Assembly: GCF_900497695.1 (NCBI RefSeq)
Contig: NZ_UIDD01000011.1
Coordinates: 62,001 to 126,000 of the forward strand
Length of the DNA: 64,000 bases
DNA from: Pseudomonas wadenswilerensis
Lineage (GTDB): Bacteria; Pseudomonadota; Gammaproteobacteria; Pseudomonadales; Pseudomonadaceae
Direction of reading: 5' to 3'
The notes beneath the pieces are model-generated. The model did no database searches. It worked only from the letters and a program-made list of their open reading frames with translations, and was not told the DNA's origin. The position numbers were made by a program, and so were the translations under genes. This document shows positions 62,522-64,000 of the stretch, piece by piece; within the stretch, counting starts at the first letter, position 1, and the number at the start of each line of letters is the position of its first letter.

Positions 62522-64000
62522 ATGCGCCACACCCCGATTTATGCGGCACTGCTGGGCTTCGGCCTGCTCGCCCAGGCCCCGGCAAGCCTGGCCAAAAACC
62601 TGGTGTTCTGCTCCGAAGGCAGCCCGGGCGGATTTGACACCGCCCAGTACACCAGCGCCACCGACAATGACGCCGCCGAACCGATCTATAACCGCCTGGT
62701 GGAATTCGAACGCGGTGCGACGGCCGTCAAGCCGGCCCTGGCGAAAAGCTGGGAGGTTTCCGACGATGGCCTGACCTACACCTTCCACCTGCGCGAAGGG
62801 GTCAAGTTCCACAGCAACAAGGATTTCACCCCGAGCCGCGACTTCAACGCCGACGACGTGCTGTTCACCTTCAACCGGATGCTCGACCGCAACCACCCGT
62901 TCCGCAAGGCCTACCCCACCGAGTTTCCCTACTTCGTCAGCATGAGCCTGGACAAGAACATCGCGCGGATCGAGACGACCGACCCGATGACCGTGGTCTT
63001 TACCCTCAACAGCGTCGATGCCGCTTTTGTGCAAAACCTGGCGATGAACTTTGCCTCTGTGCTCTCGGCCGAATATGCCGAGCAGCTGATGACGTCGGGG
63101 CGCCCCAGCGACATCAACCAGAAGCCGATCGGCACCGGTCCGTTCGTGTTCCAGCGTTACCAGAAGGACTCGCAGATCCGCTACCGCGGCAACAAGGACT
63201 ACTGGGACCCGAGCCAGGTGAAGATCGACCAGTTGATCTTCTCGATCAACACCGACCCGTCGGTGCGCATCCAGAAGCTGCGCAAGAACGAATGCCAGGT
63301 CACCCTGCACCCGCGCCCCGCCGATCTCAACGCCCTGAAGAGCGACCCGAAGCTGCAGGTCATCGAGAAGCCCGGTTTCAACCTCGGCTACATCGCCTAC
63401 AACGTGCGGCACAAACCCTTCGACCAGCTCGAGGTGCGCCAGGCCATGGACATGGCGATCAACAAATCGGCCATCGTCAAAGCGGTGTACCAGGAGGCTG
63501 GGCAGCTGGCGGTGGGCAGCATGCCGCCGACCCAGTGGTCCTACGACGACAGCATCAAGGATGCCGATTACAACCCGGACAAGGCCCGCGAATTGCTCAA
63601 GGCCGCCGGGGTCAAGGAAGGCACTGAAATCACCCTCTGGGCCATGCCTGTGCAACGCCCGTACAACCCCAATGCCAAGCTGATGGCCGAAATGCTCCAG
63701 GCCGACTGGGGCAAGGTCGGTCTGAATGTGAAGATCGTCAGCTACGAATGGGGCGAATATCTCAAGCGCACCAAGGACGGTGAACACGACATCTCGCTGA
63801 TCGGCTGGACCGGCGACAACGGTGACCCGGACAACTGGCTCGGCACCCTGTACAGCTGCGACGCGATTGGCAGCAACAACTACTCCATGTGGTGCGACCC
63901 GCAGTACGACGCCCTGGTCAAGAAAGCCAAGACCATCACCGACCGCGAGCAACGCACCGCGCTTTACCAACAGGCGCAACAGCGCCTCAAGCAACAATTG
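62522..64000 (+). CDS. Dipeptide ABC transporter substrate-binding protein (DppA-like), second copy, 3' end outside
   Basis: The frame runs to the last base, so the C-terminus is missing; 493 residues are visible. Signal peptide IYAALLGFGLLAQAPASLAK, then a mature domain parallel to the first copy (FCSEGSPGGFDTAQYTSA, HLREGVKFHSNKDFTPS, LIGWTGDNGDPDNW). AGAAGGGACTGTC precedes the ATG, and an AAAAACAACAAG tract lies just upstream. It probably continues into more dpp genes beyond the window. Confidence 0.93.
   Translation, partial: MRHTPIYAALLGFGLLAQAPASLAKNLVFCSEGSPGGFDTAQYTSATDNDAAEPIYNRLVEFERGATAVKPALAKSWEVSDDGLTYTFHLREGVKFHSNKDFTPSRDFNADDVLFTFNRMLDRNHPFRKAYPTEFPYFVSMSLDKNIARIETTDPMTVVFTLNSVDAAFVQNLAMNFASVLSAEYAEQLMTSGRPSDINQKPIGTGPFVFQRYQKDSQIRYRGNKDYWDPSQVKIDQLIFSINTDPSVRIQKLRKNECQVTLHPRPADLNALKSDPKLQVIEKPGFNLGYIAYNVRHKPFDQLEVRQAMDMAINKSAIVKAVYQEAGQLAVGSMPPTQWSYDDSIKDADYNPDKARELLKAAGVKEGTEITLWAMPVQRPYNPNAKLMAEMLQADWGKVGLNVKIVSYEWGEYLKRTKDGEHDISLIGWTGDNGDPDNWLGTLYSCDAIGSNNYSMWCDPQYDALVKKAKTITDREQRTALYQQAQQRLKQQL

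Overview
The window is a 64 kb stretch of a GC-rich gammaproteobacterial chromosome. Gene order and content point to the genus Pseudomonas, probably the putida/fluorescens lineage. The evidence is the order lptG-lptF/pepA-holC-valS, hupN beside ndpA, mlaFEDCB-ibaG-murA-hisGDC, kdsDC-lptCAB-rpoN-hpf-ptsN-rapZ-ptsO, fagA-fumC-orfX-sodA, mreBCD-maf-rng-yhdP-tldD and gatCAB, together with many intergenic REP palindromes carrying a GTGGGAGC or GGAGCGGGC core. Most of the window is conserved housekeeping sequence. No tRNA, rRNA, CRISPR array or prophage was seen.

Layout. Positions 1-2.6 kb hold the 3' end of an RDD-domain membrane protein and the LPS exporter genes lptG and lptF. Positions 2.8-9.2 kb hold pepA, holC, a small unknown gene, valS and rlmF. 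Positions 9.3-12 kb hold hupN, ndpA, a GIY-YIG protein and an NTF2-like protein. Positions 12.0-13.15 kb are an IS110-family element inserted in a REP palindrome. It is followed by a CynX-type MFS transporter and a FadR-type regulator. Positions 15.3-23.2 kb (minus strand) run mlaF-E-D-C-B, ibaG, murA, hisG, hisD, hisC, which covers outer-membrane lipid asymmetry, peptidoglycan precursor synthesis and histidine synthesis. Positions 23.4-30.4 kb (plus strand) hold Kdo synthesis, LptCAB, sigma-54 and the nitrogen PTS. Positions 30.5-34.3 kb are a Fur-box-headed manganese-SOD/fumarase C operon with a ZIP metal transporter at its end. Positions 34.4-47.6 kb hold the TldD/TldE protease genes, darP (yjgA), a nitrilase-like amidase, yhdP, RNase G, Maf and mreBCD. 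Positions 47.8-51.1 kb are gatCAB. Positions 51.2-64 kb are more variable: an RlpA-like lipoprotein, a CaCA exchanger, a carboxymuconolactone-decarboxylase-like protein, AroP, an AEC transporter, a LexA-box-preceded phospholipase-C-like gene with a small partner, roxSR, a SIMPL protein and two tandem dipeptide-binding proteins. The last of these runs off the window.

The most notable result is the IS110-family element. Between the recombinase start codon and the element end lies a short region that folds into two stem-loops. Their loops carry, in order, segments matching the left target, right target, left donor and right donor, all meeting at a CT core. This is the architecture of a bridge RNA, and the target segments read out the exact REP sequence that was invaded. 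Other points worth checking are the SOS box on the phospholipase-like operon, two probable ATT start codons (mreC and the CaCA exchanger) and the Fur operon that ends in a ZIP transporter.
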